Positions 9,156-17,334 of a stretch of DNA of 46,671 nt are shown in pieces. The stretch is from contig DYJV01000010.1 in assembly GCA_020722945.1 (NCBI GenBank), forward strand, positions 1 through 46,671. The letters run 5' to 3'. The stretch is from Candidatus Methylomirabilis sp. (lineage in GTDB: Bacteria; DYJV01). The position numbers and the translations under genes were made by a program. Each line of letters starts with the position of its first letter. The stretch's first letter is position 1. The notes under the pieces were generated by a model. It was not told the DNA's origin. It searched no databases and was given only the letters and a program-made list of their open reading frames with translations.

Positions 9156-9491
9156 GTTCTTTTGTTTTTATCTTTGCTTTTAGTTTTTGTTTTTTATCTT
9201 CCCTTTTGATTGCTTTAACTTCACTCCCCATTGAGGATGGGTGGTCAAATCTTTTCTCTTTCTTCTTTTTCTATTTTTAATATTTCTTTTTATCTTTGCC
9301 TCAGCCTTCAGGCTGGTGGTTATAGTAGCATCAAAACCTGGTGGCTATAGCAACTTCGAAGCTATATTCCTCCTCACTTTGTTTGCCTAAATTACGATAA
9401 TGTTGTTTGTCATTATAATTTAGATTTTAAAAATCAAATTTTTATAAGATGCTGATTTAAAATTAGGTGATTAATAAATAGTAAAGATTGT
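9156..9491. other. T-rich non-coding DNA following repeat copy A
   Basis: Pyrimidine-rich sequence with no credible gene. It holds a stretch around 9240-9290 (TCAAATCTTTTCTCTTTC...) that is also found beside the repeat at 45250-45300, and two similar short units TGGTGGTTATAGTAGC and TGGTGGCTATAGCAAC (about 9314-9355). This suggests the repeat family is larger than its GC-rich core. Confidence 0.4.
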
Positions 9492-10250
9492 TTAATGTTT
9501 TTTTAATGAATCAATGTATGATTGTCCACCTAAAACTATTAGAGGTTCTTTTTTAAGGTTAAGCCATCCGAGGAGTTTTAGAATCTTCTCCTCAGGCATT
9601 GAAATGCAACCAGCAGTGGGGTGTTCACTATTTTTCCATACATGAATGAAGATAGCACTACCTTTCCCTTTTATTATAGGGGCTGTATTATACTCAACTA
9701 TAATTCCAAATTTATACTGCTCATCATCCCTGAGCATCTTCTCAAATGATTTAGCATTAGGTGTCCCTCTTACTAATTTGTTGTAATCTGGAGAATTTAC
9801 ATCATCAACCCAATAATCGCTTTTTGTCATTTGCTGATAATTCATCTCTGTTTTTATACTTGGTAGGTATCCAAATGCAGTTTTTAAAGGGTATATCCCA
9901 CTTGGAGTTTTTAAATCACCTTCAATTTTTTTACCTAAATCTGCAAATCCTTTTTTCCCAATATTAACTTCAAAATTATCAAAAGGTTGAATCCATTGGT
10001 TATTAACTTTTTCAAAGCAGATAATTTCTGCTTTATAAGATGAGGGATCAATGTTTGTAACAAATATTATATTTTGGGAGTTGCTATAATTTGATGAGAT
10101 ACTTTTTAATACATTGTTAAAATCAATATTGGTATTGATATTTTTTGTACAGTTTACACTTAATACCATTAAAGATATAAAAAGTAAAATTACTAATTTT
10201 TTTAGAAAGTTTATTCTATAAATAGTTGTATTTATTATAATTTTATTCAT
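9492..10250 (-). CDS. L,D-transpeptidase (YkuD) family protein, exported
   Basis: Likely periplasmic cell-wall enzyme acting on peptidoglycan stem peptides. The YkuD-type catalytic core is visible: the FADLGKKIEGDLKTPSGIYPL segment (about residues 105-125), the first conserved His in FIHVWK, and the catalytic S/T-x-G-C in HPTAGCISM (about 215-223). The N-terminus has a hydrophobic membrane/signal segment ending in VLSVNC; Asn before Cys makes a lipobox doubtful. I prefer the ATG at 10250, with GGGA about nine bases upstream. A GTG at 10265 in frame is the alternative. It stands alone between non-coding stretches. Confidence 0.8.
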   Translation of the reverse strand: MNKIIINTTIYRINFLKKLVILLFISLMVLSVNCTKNINTNIDFNNVLKSISSNYSNSQNIIFVTNIDPSSYKAEIICFEKVNNQWIQPFDNFEVNIGKKGFADLGKKIEGDLKTPSGIYPLKTAFGYLPSIKTEMNYQQMTKSDYWVDDVNSPDYNKLVRGTPNAKSFEKMLRDDEQYKFGIIVEYNTAPIIKGKGSAIFIHVWKNSEHPTAGCISMPEEKILKLLGWLNLKKEPLIVLGGQSYIDSLKKH

Positions 10251-10674
10251 AGCAGTTGTTCCCACTAATATTTTTCTGGTGAAGCATAAAATGAAGATAT
10301 TTTGTTGTCTAATTTTTTTTTCAACACTACTAATTAAATGATTCTGAGATATATTGCAATAAAGATTTTTAAAATATGGTTACTCTGTATGGCAGGTTCA
10401 TTGTAATTTTTATTATTAATATTCAATGACTCTCGAATCTAAAATTTATAAATATTCCCTTTCTTCTTCAGAGTTGCAAATAGTGTAACTGTATGTTAAA
10501 AGATGATAATAAGGTTTTTTGATTTTTTTAGTAGTTATCGAGTCCCCAAAGTTGTGATAGTTAGTCAAAATTTTAAAATCCTTCTATCTATTTTACTGTT
10601 ATATAACAATGATTAACTTTATAGATTCTAAAAATTGTAATAAATTAAAATAGTCAAAAAATGGAGAAACTTTT
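10251..10674. other. Divergent intergenic region, nothing recognised
   Basis: About 420 bases of AT-rich DNA between the divergent L,D-transpeptidase and SGNH-hydrolase genes. It must contain both promoters, but I see no strong hairpin, RNA motif or reading frame. Confidence 0.35.
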
Positions 10675-11214
10675 TTGAAAAATTATAAAGAGATCAATCT
10701 ATTATGTTTTGGGAATTCACTCACCTATGGATGCCTTGTAAATAAAGGTTATACAGACTTTCTAAATGATAAACTTCCTTCCCATGTTCACATTATTAAT
10801 GCAGGAGTTCCCGGAGATACTGTTTTGGATGGCATTAACCGTATAAACAACATTTTACTCCTCAATCGACCCGATATTACAATCATTGAATTTGGAGTTA
10901 ACGATGCATTCTCCCTTATGCCATTAAACAAATTTGAAGATTACTACACATCTCTTATCCAGAGAATTCCTAATATAAAAATTCTTATGATTCCTCATCA
11001 ATTATATGATGCAACTGATTCAAAAGTGGTCAAGCCCTACTACGAAAAGATAAAAAGTTTGGCTGAATCTTTTAATCTTGATATTATTGATCTTTCACAG
11101 ATCAGATTATCTGAAGATCAATTACTTGAAGATATGCTGCACCCAAATGAGCAAGGTTACTCTGTATATTGTGATAAGAGCTACCAGATTCTTGAAAAAA
11201 TTATTAAATTTTAA
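10675..11214 (+). CDS. SGNH/GDSL-family hydrolase
   Basis: 179-residue esterase/lipase-fold protein without a signal peptide, so probably cytosolic. All SGNH blocks are present: block I CFGNSLTYG (Ser about residue 14), block II NAGVPGDT (Gly), block III EFGVNDA (Asn) and block V DMLHPNEQGY (Asp and His). The family includes lysophospholipase L1/thioesterase I-type and acetyl-xylan esterases; the substrate cannot be told. It starts at TTG 10675, supported by GGAGA about eight bases upstream. It is followed after 35 bases by the PolX gene, suggesting cotranscription. Confidence 0.85.
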   Translation: MKNYKEINLLCFGNSLTYGCLVNKGYTDFLNDKLPSHVHIINAGVPGDTVLDGINRINNILLLNRPDITIIEFGVNDAFSLMPLNKFEDYYTSLIQRIPNIKILMIPHQLYDATDSKVVKPYYEKIKSLAESFNLDIIDLSQIRLSEDQLLEDMLHPNEQGYSVYCDKSYQILEKIIKF

Positions 11215-11249
11215 CTTAACATTTTAAATTTTAAATAGGATATATAAAG

Positions 11250-12881
11250 ATGGATAAAAAAGAAATTTCTGAGAAGCTATCCCTTATGAGTAAACTTTTT
11301 GAGATAAAGGGTGAAAATAGCTTTAAAGTAAAAGCATTTGACAATGCTTCAAGAATAGTTTTGCAGATAGAAGATTTTGAAAATAGTTTTAATAGTGGTT
11401 TTATTGGTATAAAGGGTATAGGGAAATCTATATCATCGGTAATAGATGAATTTTACACAAAAGGCTCCAGTCAAGTATTAGACTCTCTTTTACTTGATAT
11501 CCCAAAAGGAGTTATTGATATGCTTGAGTTAAAGGGGTTGGGAGCCAAAAAAGTAAAGATATTATATGAGGAGTTGGGGATAACTTCAGTTGGCGAGCTT
11601 GAATATGCCTGCAACGAAAATAGACTTTTGATATTAAAAGGTTTTGGTGAAAAGACTCAGACAAACATCATAAAGAGTATCCAAATGTTCAAAAAAAGGG
11701 AAACAACCATCCATTATCCTTATGCAAAGGATAGAGCATTAGAGCTCCTTAAAGAATTGCACAAAATAAAGAGTGTAACAAAGGCAGCTTTTACAGGTGA
11801 TTTGAGGAGAAAATGTGAGACACTCAGCTTACTTCAATTTGTTATCTCCACTGGCTCAACTGAAGATATAATAAGATTATTCAATAAAGTTGAGCATAGG
11901 GATAAAATGTTCATTAATGGTAAAGAGGTTGAGTGTCTCAATGTAAAAGCAGATAATTTCCCTGTTCTTTTTTATATTTGTGACAACAAAGATTTTAATG
12001 AGATACTCTTTTTTACATCTGCTGAAGAAAATTTCTTATCCAGATTTAAAAATATTGACAATTTTAAAAATGAAAAAACCTTTTTTACGGAAAATAATTC
12101 GCCATATATTATCCCTGAAATGAGGGAGAATTACAACTATCAATCATATTCAGGTATTATAGGTTATAGTCAATTTAAAGGGGTGTTTCATATCCATACA
12201 ACTTACAGTGATGGGGCAGACAGTATAGAGGATATTGTAAAAGAGTGTATCTCAAGGGGGTTTGATTATATTGGGATATCTGACCATTCCAAAAGTGCTT
12301 TTTATGCCAATGGTTTATCGGAAGATGCTATAAAAAGACAGTCTGACGAAATTGATGAGTTGAACAATAAATTTTACCCTTTTAAAATTTTCAAAGGGGT
12401 GGAGTCAGATATACTTAGAGGTGGAGAGCTTGATTACTCTGACAAAATTTTAGAGAAATTTGATTTTATTATTGCTTCTGTCCATTCATCTTTTAATCTG
12501 CCAAAAGGTGAAATGACAGATAGACTTATAAAAGCAGTTAAAAACCCTTATACAACTATTATCGGACATCCAACAGGTCGGTTGCTCCTATACCGTGAAC
12601 CTTACAATTTTGATTTTTCCAAATTTTTGATTGCTGTTAAAGATAATAGAAAATTTATTGAGATAAATGCCCATCCATATAGGCTTGATTTGAGCTGGCA
12701 AAATTGTATAGAGGCTAAAAAGCTTGGGATAAAATTTTTTATTAATCCTGATGCTCATACACTTGAAGGTTTTCAATATCTAAAATATGGTGTAAATGTA
12801 GCAAGAAAAGCAGGATTATTAAATAATGATGTTCTTAACACATTATCAAGTGAAGATATTGTAAAATTATTAAAAAAATAG
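11250..12881 (+). CDS. polX: PolX-family protein with PHP domain; polymerase site degenerate
   Basis: 543 residues. An N-terminal pol-beta-like region with helix-hairpin-helix units (GIKGIGKSI, LKGLGAKKV and LKGFGEKT) covers about 1-150, then a nucleotidyltransferase-like region, then a C-terminal PHP phosphoesterase (about 310-543). PHP metal ligands are intact: FHIHTTYSDG, ISDHSKSA, VESDI, ASVHSS, GHPTGR, NAHP and NPDAH. In bacterial PolX the polymerase site reads GSxRR...ETVGDLD. Here it is GDLRR...ETLSLLQF, lacking the catalytic aspartates. So a 3'-5' exonuclease/AP-type phosphoesterase role without polymerisation is likely. It ends inside the Shine-Dalgarno sequence of the next gene. Confidence 0.85.
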   Translation: MDKKEISEKLSLMSKLFEIKGENSFKVKAFDNASRIVLQIEDFENSFNSGFIGIKGIGKSISSVIDEFYTKGSSQVLDSLLLDIPKGVIDMLELKGLGAKKVKILYEELGITSVGELEYACNENRLLILKGFGEKTQTNIIKSIQMFKKRETTIHYPYAKDRALELLKELHKIKSVTKAAFTGDLRRKCETLSLLQFVISTGSTEDIIRLFNKVEHRDKMFINGKEVECLNVKADNFPVLFYICDNKDFNEILFFTSAEENFLSRFKNIDNFKNEKTFFTENNSPYIIPEMRENYNYQSYSGIIGYSQFKGVFHIHTTYSDGADSIEDIVKECISRGFDYIGISDHSKSAFYANGLSEDAIKRQSDEIDELNNKFYPFKIFKGVESDILRGGELDYSDKILEKFDFIIASVHSSFNLPKGEMTDRLIKAVKNPYTTIIGHPTGRLLLYREPYNFDFSKFLIAVKDNRKFIEINAHPYRLDLSWQNCIEAKKLGIKFFINPDAHTLEGFQYLKYGVNVARKAGLLNNDVLNTLSSEDIVKLLKK

Positions 12882-12890
12882 GGGGGTTGA

Positions 12891-13181
12891 ATGTATGGTT
12901 TGGTAGAATTTTCAGTTGTTCCAATAGGTAGTAGCTCTACATCTGTTAGCAGATTTGTAAAGATTGCTCATAATATAATAAAAAGATCAGAATTTAAATT
13001 TGAATTATCATCTATGGGGACAATATTAGAGGGTGATATTGAGAAAATTTTGACACTAATATTAAATATCAATAACGAGATTGAATCTTTGGGAGTGAAA
13101 AGAATTTTGACTAATATAAAGGTCGATTATAGAGTTGACAAAGTGTCAACCATAGCAGGGAAATTGGAATCTATAAAATAA
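12891..13181 (+). CDS. MTH1187 family thiamine-binding-like protein
   Basis: 96-residue protein of the MTH1187/YqgV (DUF77) family: small ferredoxin-fold proteins, some of which bind thiamine. Seen are the characteristic start VEFSVVPIGS, SVSRFV, then the middle ELSSMGTILEGDIE and the C-terminal half with RVDK. GGGGGG directly before the ATG (12881-12886) overlaps the polX stop codon, so it is translationally coupled to polX. A functional link to PolX is not obvious. Confidence 0.85.
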   Translation: MYGLVEFSVVPIGSSSTSVSRFVKIAHNIIKRSEFKFELSSMGTILEGDIEKILTLILNINNEIESLGVKRILTNIKVDYRVDKVSTIAGKLESIK

Positions 13182-13304
13182 TTTTAAACAAATTTATATA
13201 GATCTGAAAGAGCAAGAGAGGATAGTTTACAAATAAAAAAATAACCCATCCCCTGTAATTACAATTACTTTATCTCGATTAATCAGAAAAAATGATTTAT
13301 TCTT

Positions 13305-14015
13305 TTAAATCCAAAATTCCCAGCCGCAGTAATACTCATCTGGATGTTTATCAGGAGGGCATGCTATACATTCGGTTTTGATCCGTATATCAATTGCATG
13401 TGCAAAGTATGTGTATTCTACCAAACCTGCTGATTTACAAGGGTAATCTTGCAACCCTTTCCTTTTTCTTGCTGACTGGACTCTACAATCGTTCATTTTA
13501 AAGATTATCTTGTTTTCACTAATAACTTCGATAGATTGCTTATTAATAAAAGAGTACATTCTATATTCAAGTGCTTTCTTTAACCCTTCAATACCTGCCT
13601 GTTCTGGAAGATTAAGGATTTCTTTGATTCTGTAGGCTTCATAGGGTGAAAACTTGGTCCAGCAGGAATCGTTACACCTTTTGGCATCATTCATTCCAAA
13701 CCTTTTCTCTACAGCCTGAAACCATACTCCATCATTTGCAAGCCAATTTGCTCCTATTTTCTCTAAGATCCCCTTCAACTCATCTTCAGATTTTTCAAGG
13801 AGAATCTTTGGGATGCCGTCCTGCATTTCAAAACCGAAAGCTTTTGCAAGTCTCTCAATTTGTATGTTAAAACTGTTTCTTCCAGCTTCAGCTTCAACCT
13901 CGATGCAGTTTGGTAATCCTATTTGATGAGTTACTTCACTAAACCACAAACCATAATGTGTAACTGTCCTTCTGATCCCATCAAAAATTAGTTGTATTAA
14001 TAGCTCTTTTTTCAT
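13305..14015 (-). CDS. Conserved cysteine-rich protein, DUF6125-like
   Basis: 236-residue soluble protein without signal peptide or membrane segment. The N-terminal half is helical. The C-terminal part (about 170-236) carries spaced conserved-looking cysteines: DCRVQ, YPCKSAG, TECIACPPD and YYCGW, suggesting metal binding. I recall such proteins as DUF6125-type proteins of unknown function in anaerobes, but cannot verify this. It is the last gene behind the acyl-CoA dehydrogenase-crotonase-KAS III cluster (46-base gap), which suggests a link to that acyl-CoA pathway. Confidence 0.6.
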   Translation of the reverse strand: MKKELLIQLIFDGIRRTVTHYGLWFSEVTHQIGLPNCIEVEAEAGRNSFNIQIERLAKAFGFEMQDGIPKILLEKSEDELKGILEKIGANWLANDGVWFQAVEKRFGMNDAKRCNDSCWTKFSPYEAYRIKEILNLPEQAGIEGLKKALEYRMYSFINKQSIEVISENKIIFKMNDCRVQSARKRKGLQDYPCKSAGLVEYTYFAHAIDIRIKTECIACPPDKHPDEYYCGWEFWI

Positions 14016-14061
14016 TTTTAGCCCTTTATTTGTAGATTAAATTTTTTACAGAAAAATTAAG

Positions 14062-15057
14062 TTAGTATATTAAAATTGAAGCTCCCCATGTAAATCCAAT
14101 CCCAGCATTAAGGTTTAAGATGATATCCCCTTTTTTTAGCTGTTGAGCTTTAATGGCTTCTTGTATATTGAGAAATATATCAAATCCTCCAATATGTCCA
14201 TGCTCTACAATATACTTTGAAGATGTTTTCTCTATTGGAATATTTAGTTCGCCAGCAACTATTTCAAGTAATTTTTTGTTGGCATTTACCATATTAAAAA
14301 AGCCTATATCTGAAGTGGAAAGACCATTCTTATCTAAAATTTTCTTTGCAAGCTCTACAAATGTAGGTGCATAAATTTTTTTGAAATCACCTTTTGCTGT
14401 CTCTTGGTCGAGACATTTGTAAATTTTGTCAGATGATGTCCAATTTGCATTTCTGTAATAAGATTGGATACCACTATCTTTTATCCCCCAAAGATGAAAA
14501 TATTCACCTTTTGAGATATAGAGGAAATCTTTTATTAAAAAGTCTGAAGAATTTCTACTGACTACAACAGCACCTGCACCATCTCCAAAAATAACAGCAT
14601 CAGCGGTGTGATGATTGGTATAACTGCTCCATCTATCACCTGAAACAACCAAAACATGATCAATCCCACCTGCAAGTATATAATTTTTAGCAAGCTCAAT
14701 GGCTGTAAGCATCCCGCAACAACCTTGATACATATCAAAGAATGAAGCATTTGTTGCTGATAGTGCACTCTGTATCTTCCCTGATATTGGTGGGAGATTG
14801 TAGTCTTGCATTCCAGCAGGAGCATTTATTATGACTCCTATATCTTGAGCTTTTACAGAAGAAGAGCTCAGTGCATTTTTGGAAGCAAAGATGCTCATAT
14901 CAGAGGGCATCTCCTCTTCTGCTTCATAGACATACTTTGAACCTATATAATCAATTACAATCTGTGGAATACCAGACTTTGCGGCAAGAGAGCTAACTAA
15001 CACTCTCTTTTCTGGAAGATAAAATCCAAAACCTGATAATCCAATATTGTGATTCAA
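14062..15057 (-). CDS. 3-oxoacyl-ACP synthase III-like (thiolase superfamily) protein
   Basis: 331 residues with the KAS III/FabH fold: N-terminal GLSGFGFYLPEKRV, the nucleophile region MYQGCCGMLTAIEL (Cys113 in the C-x-G position), GDGAGAVVVS, and C-terminal NLNAGIGFTWGAS. The other two catalytic positions differ from FabH. The usual HQAN is VNAN, and the usual Asn motif (GNTSAAS) is replaced by EHGHIGGFD. It is therefore probably not the housekeeping FabH but a specialised condensing enzyme or acyl-CoA/ACP transferase. It starts two bases after the crotonase stop codon. Confidence 0.75.
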   Translation of the reverse strand: MNHNIGLSGFGFYLPEKRVLVSSLAAKSGIPQIVIDYIGSKYVYEAEEEMPSDMSIFASKNALSSSSVKAQDIGVIINAPAGMQDYNLPPISGKIQSALSATNASFFDMYQGCCGMLTAIELAKNYILAGGIDHVLVVSGDRWSSYTNHHTADAVIFGDGAGAVVVSRNSSDFLIKDFLYISKGEYFHLWGIKDSGIQSYYRNANWTSSDKIYKCLDQETAKGDFKKIYAPTFVELAKKILDKNGLSTSDIGFFNMVNANKKLLEIVAGELNIPIEKTSSKYIVEHGHIGGFDIFLNIQEAIKAQQLKKGDIILNLNAGIGFTWGASILIY

Positions 15058-15059
15058 AA

Positions 15060-15833
15060 TTACTCTCCTTTAAAATTAGGGGTTCTCTTCTCAAAAAAAG
15101 CAGCAACTCCCTCTTTTTTGTCCTCTGAAAAATGATTGACACTTGCTGAAAGGATTTCAAGCATTGTGGCAATTTGAACGGGATTTGAAAGATTGTTGTA
15201 AAAAGCGTCTTTTACAAAAGAGACTGCAAGGGGAGCATTGGAAGCTATCCTCTCTGCAAATTTATCACCCTCCAAGTTCATCTCATCTACAGTATCAAAT
15301 ACTTTGTTGACTAATAAAATGTCGTGAGCATCTTTGCCATTTATCAGATCAGCAGTGAGTGCAATTTCAAGAGCTTTCCCAAATCCTATCAATCTTGGGA
15401 GTCTAAATGAAGCTCCTCCAGCAGCAACCAAGCCCAATCGTGCTTCAGGTAAACCCATCTTTGCACTTTTGATAGAAAATCTAAAAGTAGTTGCAAGAGC
15501 AAGCTCAAATCCTCCTGCCACAGCATTGCCATTGATAAGTGATAATGATGGCTGGGGGATTGATTCTATGGAGTTGAGCAGATTGTTGAATTTAATCAGG
15601 AATTCTCTTGAATTAAGAGGATTGTAAACTTTCCCGCGAACATCAACTCCTGCACAAAAAGCTTTACCAGCACCCTTTATTACAACAAATCTTATATCTT
15701 TTGCTTTTGATATAATGGATATTGTCTCCTGAAAATCTTTTATGAGCTGCTCTGTAAATGTATTAAGATGTTCAGGTCTATTTAGTGTGATGTAGGCTAT
15801 AAAGCCTCTCTTTTCAAAAATCAGCTCTTCCAT
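15060..15833 (-). CDS. Enoyl-CoA hydratase/isomerase family protein
   Basis: 257-residue crotonase. Both glutamates of classical enoyl-CoA hydratases are visible, in AGGFELALA and MGLPEARLGLV, together with the oxyanion-hole segments KAFCAGVDV and NAVAGG. Hydration of 2-enoyl-CoA to 3-hydroxyacyl-CoA is the likely reaction. It sits between the acyl-CoA dehydrogenase (six-base gap) and the KAS III-like gene (two-base gap), a tightly coupled acyl-CoA operon. Confidence 0.87.
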   Translation of the reverse strand: MEELIFEKRGFIAYITLNRPEHLNTFTEQLIKDFQETISIISKAKDIRFVVIKGAGKAFCAGVDVRGKVYNPLNSREFLIKFNNLLNSIESIPQPSLSLINGNAVAGGFELALATTFRFSIKSAKMGLPEARLGLVAAGGASFRLPRLIGFGKALEIALTADLINGKDAHDILLVNKVFDTVDEMNLEGDKFAERIASNAPLAVSFVKDAFYNNLSNPVQIATMLEILSASVNHFSEDKKEGVAAFFEKRTPNFKGE

Positions 15834-15839
15834 TTATTT

Positions 15840-17000
15840 TTAATATTCGTTTAAAACATATCTTGAAACTACAATTCTTTGGACTTCTGATGTCCCTTCA
15901 CCTATTTCAAGAAGTTTGTAATCTCTGAAGAATCTTTCGATATTATACTCTTTCATGAGGCCATATCCGCCATGTATCTGGACAGATTCATTAGCAACTC
16001 TCTTCATCACTTCAGAGCAGTAAAGCTTTGCCATAGCAGCATGTTTTGCAAAAGGTTTTTTGTTGTCCCTGAGCCAGCATGCTTTGTATAGTAAATTCCT
16101 TGCTAATTCTATTTCCATAGCCATATCAGAAATTTTGAATTGGTTTATCTGAAATTCAGCAATGGGTCTGCCAAACTGAACTCTCTCTTTAGCATATCTA
16201 ACTGCCATTTCAAAAGCTCCTTGAGCTCCACCTAATCCCATAGCTCCAATACTTAATCTTCCTCCATCAAGAGTTGACAACATTTGATGAAAACCTTCAC
16301 CCCTTTTGCCAAGTATATTCTCCTTTGGAACTCTGACATCATCAAAATATAACTCCCCTGTATTTGAAGAACGCCACATAAGCTTACCCTTCATAGCTTT
16401 CCTTGTAAAACCTTTTGCATCAGCAGGAACCAATATACAGCTTATCTCCTTCTTCCCATCAGGTCTTGTGCCTGTAATAGCCTGAACTATAACTACTCCT
16501 GTCATGTCAGTTGCAGCATTTGTGATAAAAATTTTACTACCATTAATTACCCATTCATTACCATCAAGGACAGCAGTAGTTTTTGAATTACCAGCATCAG
16601 AACCAGCATTAGGCTCGGTAAGTCCAAAACCGGCCAAAATATCACCTTTACAAAGTGGTGGCAACCAATATTTTTTCTGCTCTTCATTACCAAAGTAGTA
16701 TATAGGACCTATTCCAAGTGAGTTTCCAGCAGCAACAGTAGCAGCATGTGAGCCATCTACTCTTGCAATCTCTTCAACTGCAATTATGTAAGATACATAA
16801 TCAAGCCCTGAACCACCATATCCCTCTGAAACAAACATGCCAAAGAGACCCATTTCACCCATTTTTTTGGTAATCTCTTCAGAGAAATGCTCCTTTTCGT
16901 CCAATTCATTGGCAACAGGTTTTATAACACTCTCTGCAAAACTCCTTATACTCTGTCTTAAAATATTTTGCTCTTCTGAAAGATCGTAATTTAAAGCCAT
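15840..17000 (-). CDS. Acyl-CoA dehydrogenase
   Basis: 386-residue FAD enzyme that introduces a trans-2 double bond into acyl-CoA. Seen are GFGLTEPNAGSDAGNSKTTA (flavin/substrate segment), KIFITNAA, the RVQFGRPIAEFQ signature, QIHGGYGLMKEY and ERFFRDYKLLEIGEGTSEVQ. The last holds the catalytic Glu of the short/medium/glutaryl-type family (IGEGTSE). I place the start at ATG 17000, which has AGGGGGA five bases upstream and begins MALNYDLSEEQ. An in-frame GTG at 17048 would add an unlikely 16-residue extension. First gene of a four-gene operon. Confidence 0.9.
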   Translation of the reverse strand: MALNYDLSEEQNILRQSIRSFAESVIKPVANELDEKEHFSEEITKKMGEMGLFGMFVSEGYGGSGLDYVSYIIAVEEIARVDGSHAATVAAGNSLGIGPIYYFGNEEQKKYWLPPLCKGDILAGFGLTEPNAGSDAGNSKTTAVLDGNEWVINGSKIFITNAATDMTGVVIVQAITGTRPDGKKEISCILVPADAKGFTRKAMKGKLMWRSSNTGELYFDDVRVPKENILGKRGEGFHQMLSTLDGGRLSIGAMGLGGAQGAFEMAVRYAKERVQFGRPIAEFQINQFKISDMAMEIELARNLLYKACWLRDNKKPFAKHAAMAKLYCSEVMKRVANESVQIHGGYGLMKEYNIERFFRDYKLLEIGEGTSEVQRIVVSRYVLNEY

Positions 17001-17284
17001 TGGTATCCCCCTAATATTTTTTAACGTAAACTGTAAAATAGTTACCACAGAAGATTGAGACTGTCAAGAATCAAATTGCATTTAATAATAAATAATAGAA
17101 TGATGTTATATTAAAACTTTTGAAAATAAATGTTTATATTATTACAATTGATTTTTTCCGATATGATAAACTATTGGAAAGTGAGAGGCTGTTTAATATA
17201 ATGCCATTGATTATAGATAAAAATTAGAAAAGGAATTTGTGATTTTTCAATAGCCTAACTTACTTTGAAATTTTTTAAAAACTT
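17001..17284. other. Intergenic region upstream of the acyl-CoA operon
   Basis: AT-rich DNA holding the promoter of the acyl-CoA dehydrogenase operon and the sequence beyond the chemoreceptor terminator. No gene, repeat or recognisable operator was found. Confidence 0.35.
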
Positions 17285-17313
17285 AGGAGAGAGTAAGTTA
17301 GACACTCTCTCCT
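17285..17313 (-). terminator. Terminator of the chemoreceptor gene
   Basis: A perfect 10-bp stem, AGGAGAGAGT (17285-17294) pairing with 17304-17313, encloses a nine-base loop. In the minus direction it is followed by AAGTTTTTAAAAAA. It lies 22 bases beyond the chemoreceptor stop codon. Confidence 0.75.
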
Positions 17314-17334
17314 TGAAAATTGTTTTTAAATATA

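Noticed and set aside
9034-9231. 65-codon minus-strand frame with PPLHRGE motifs
   Set aside because: It is the translation of the REP-like repeat; such frames are a common false annotation.
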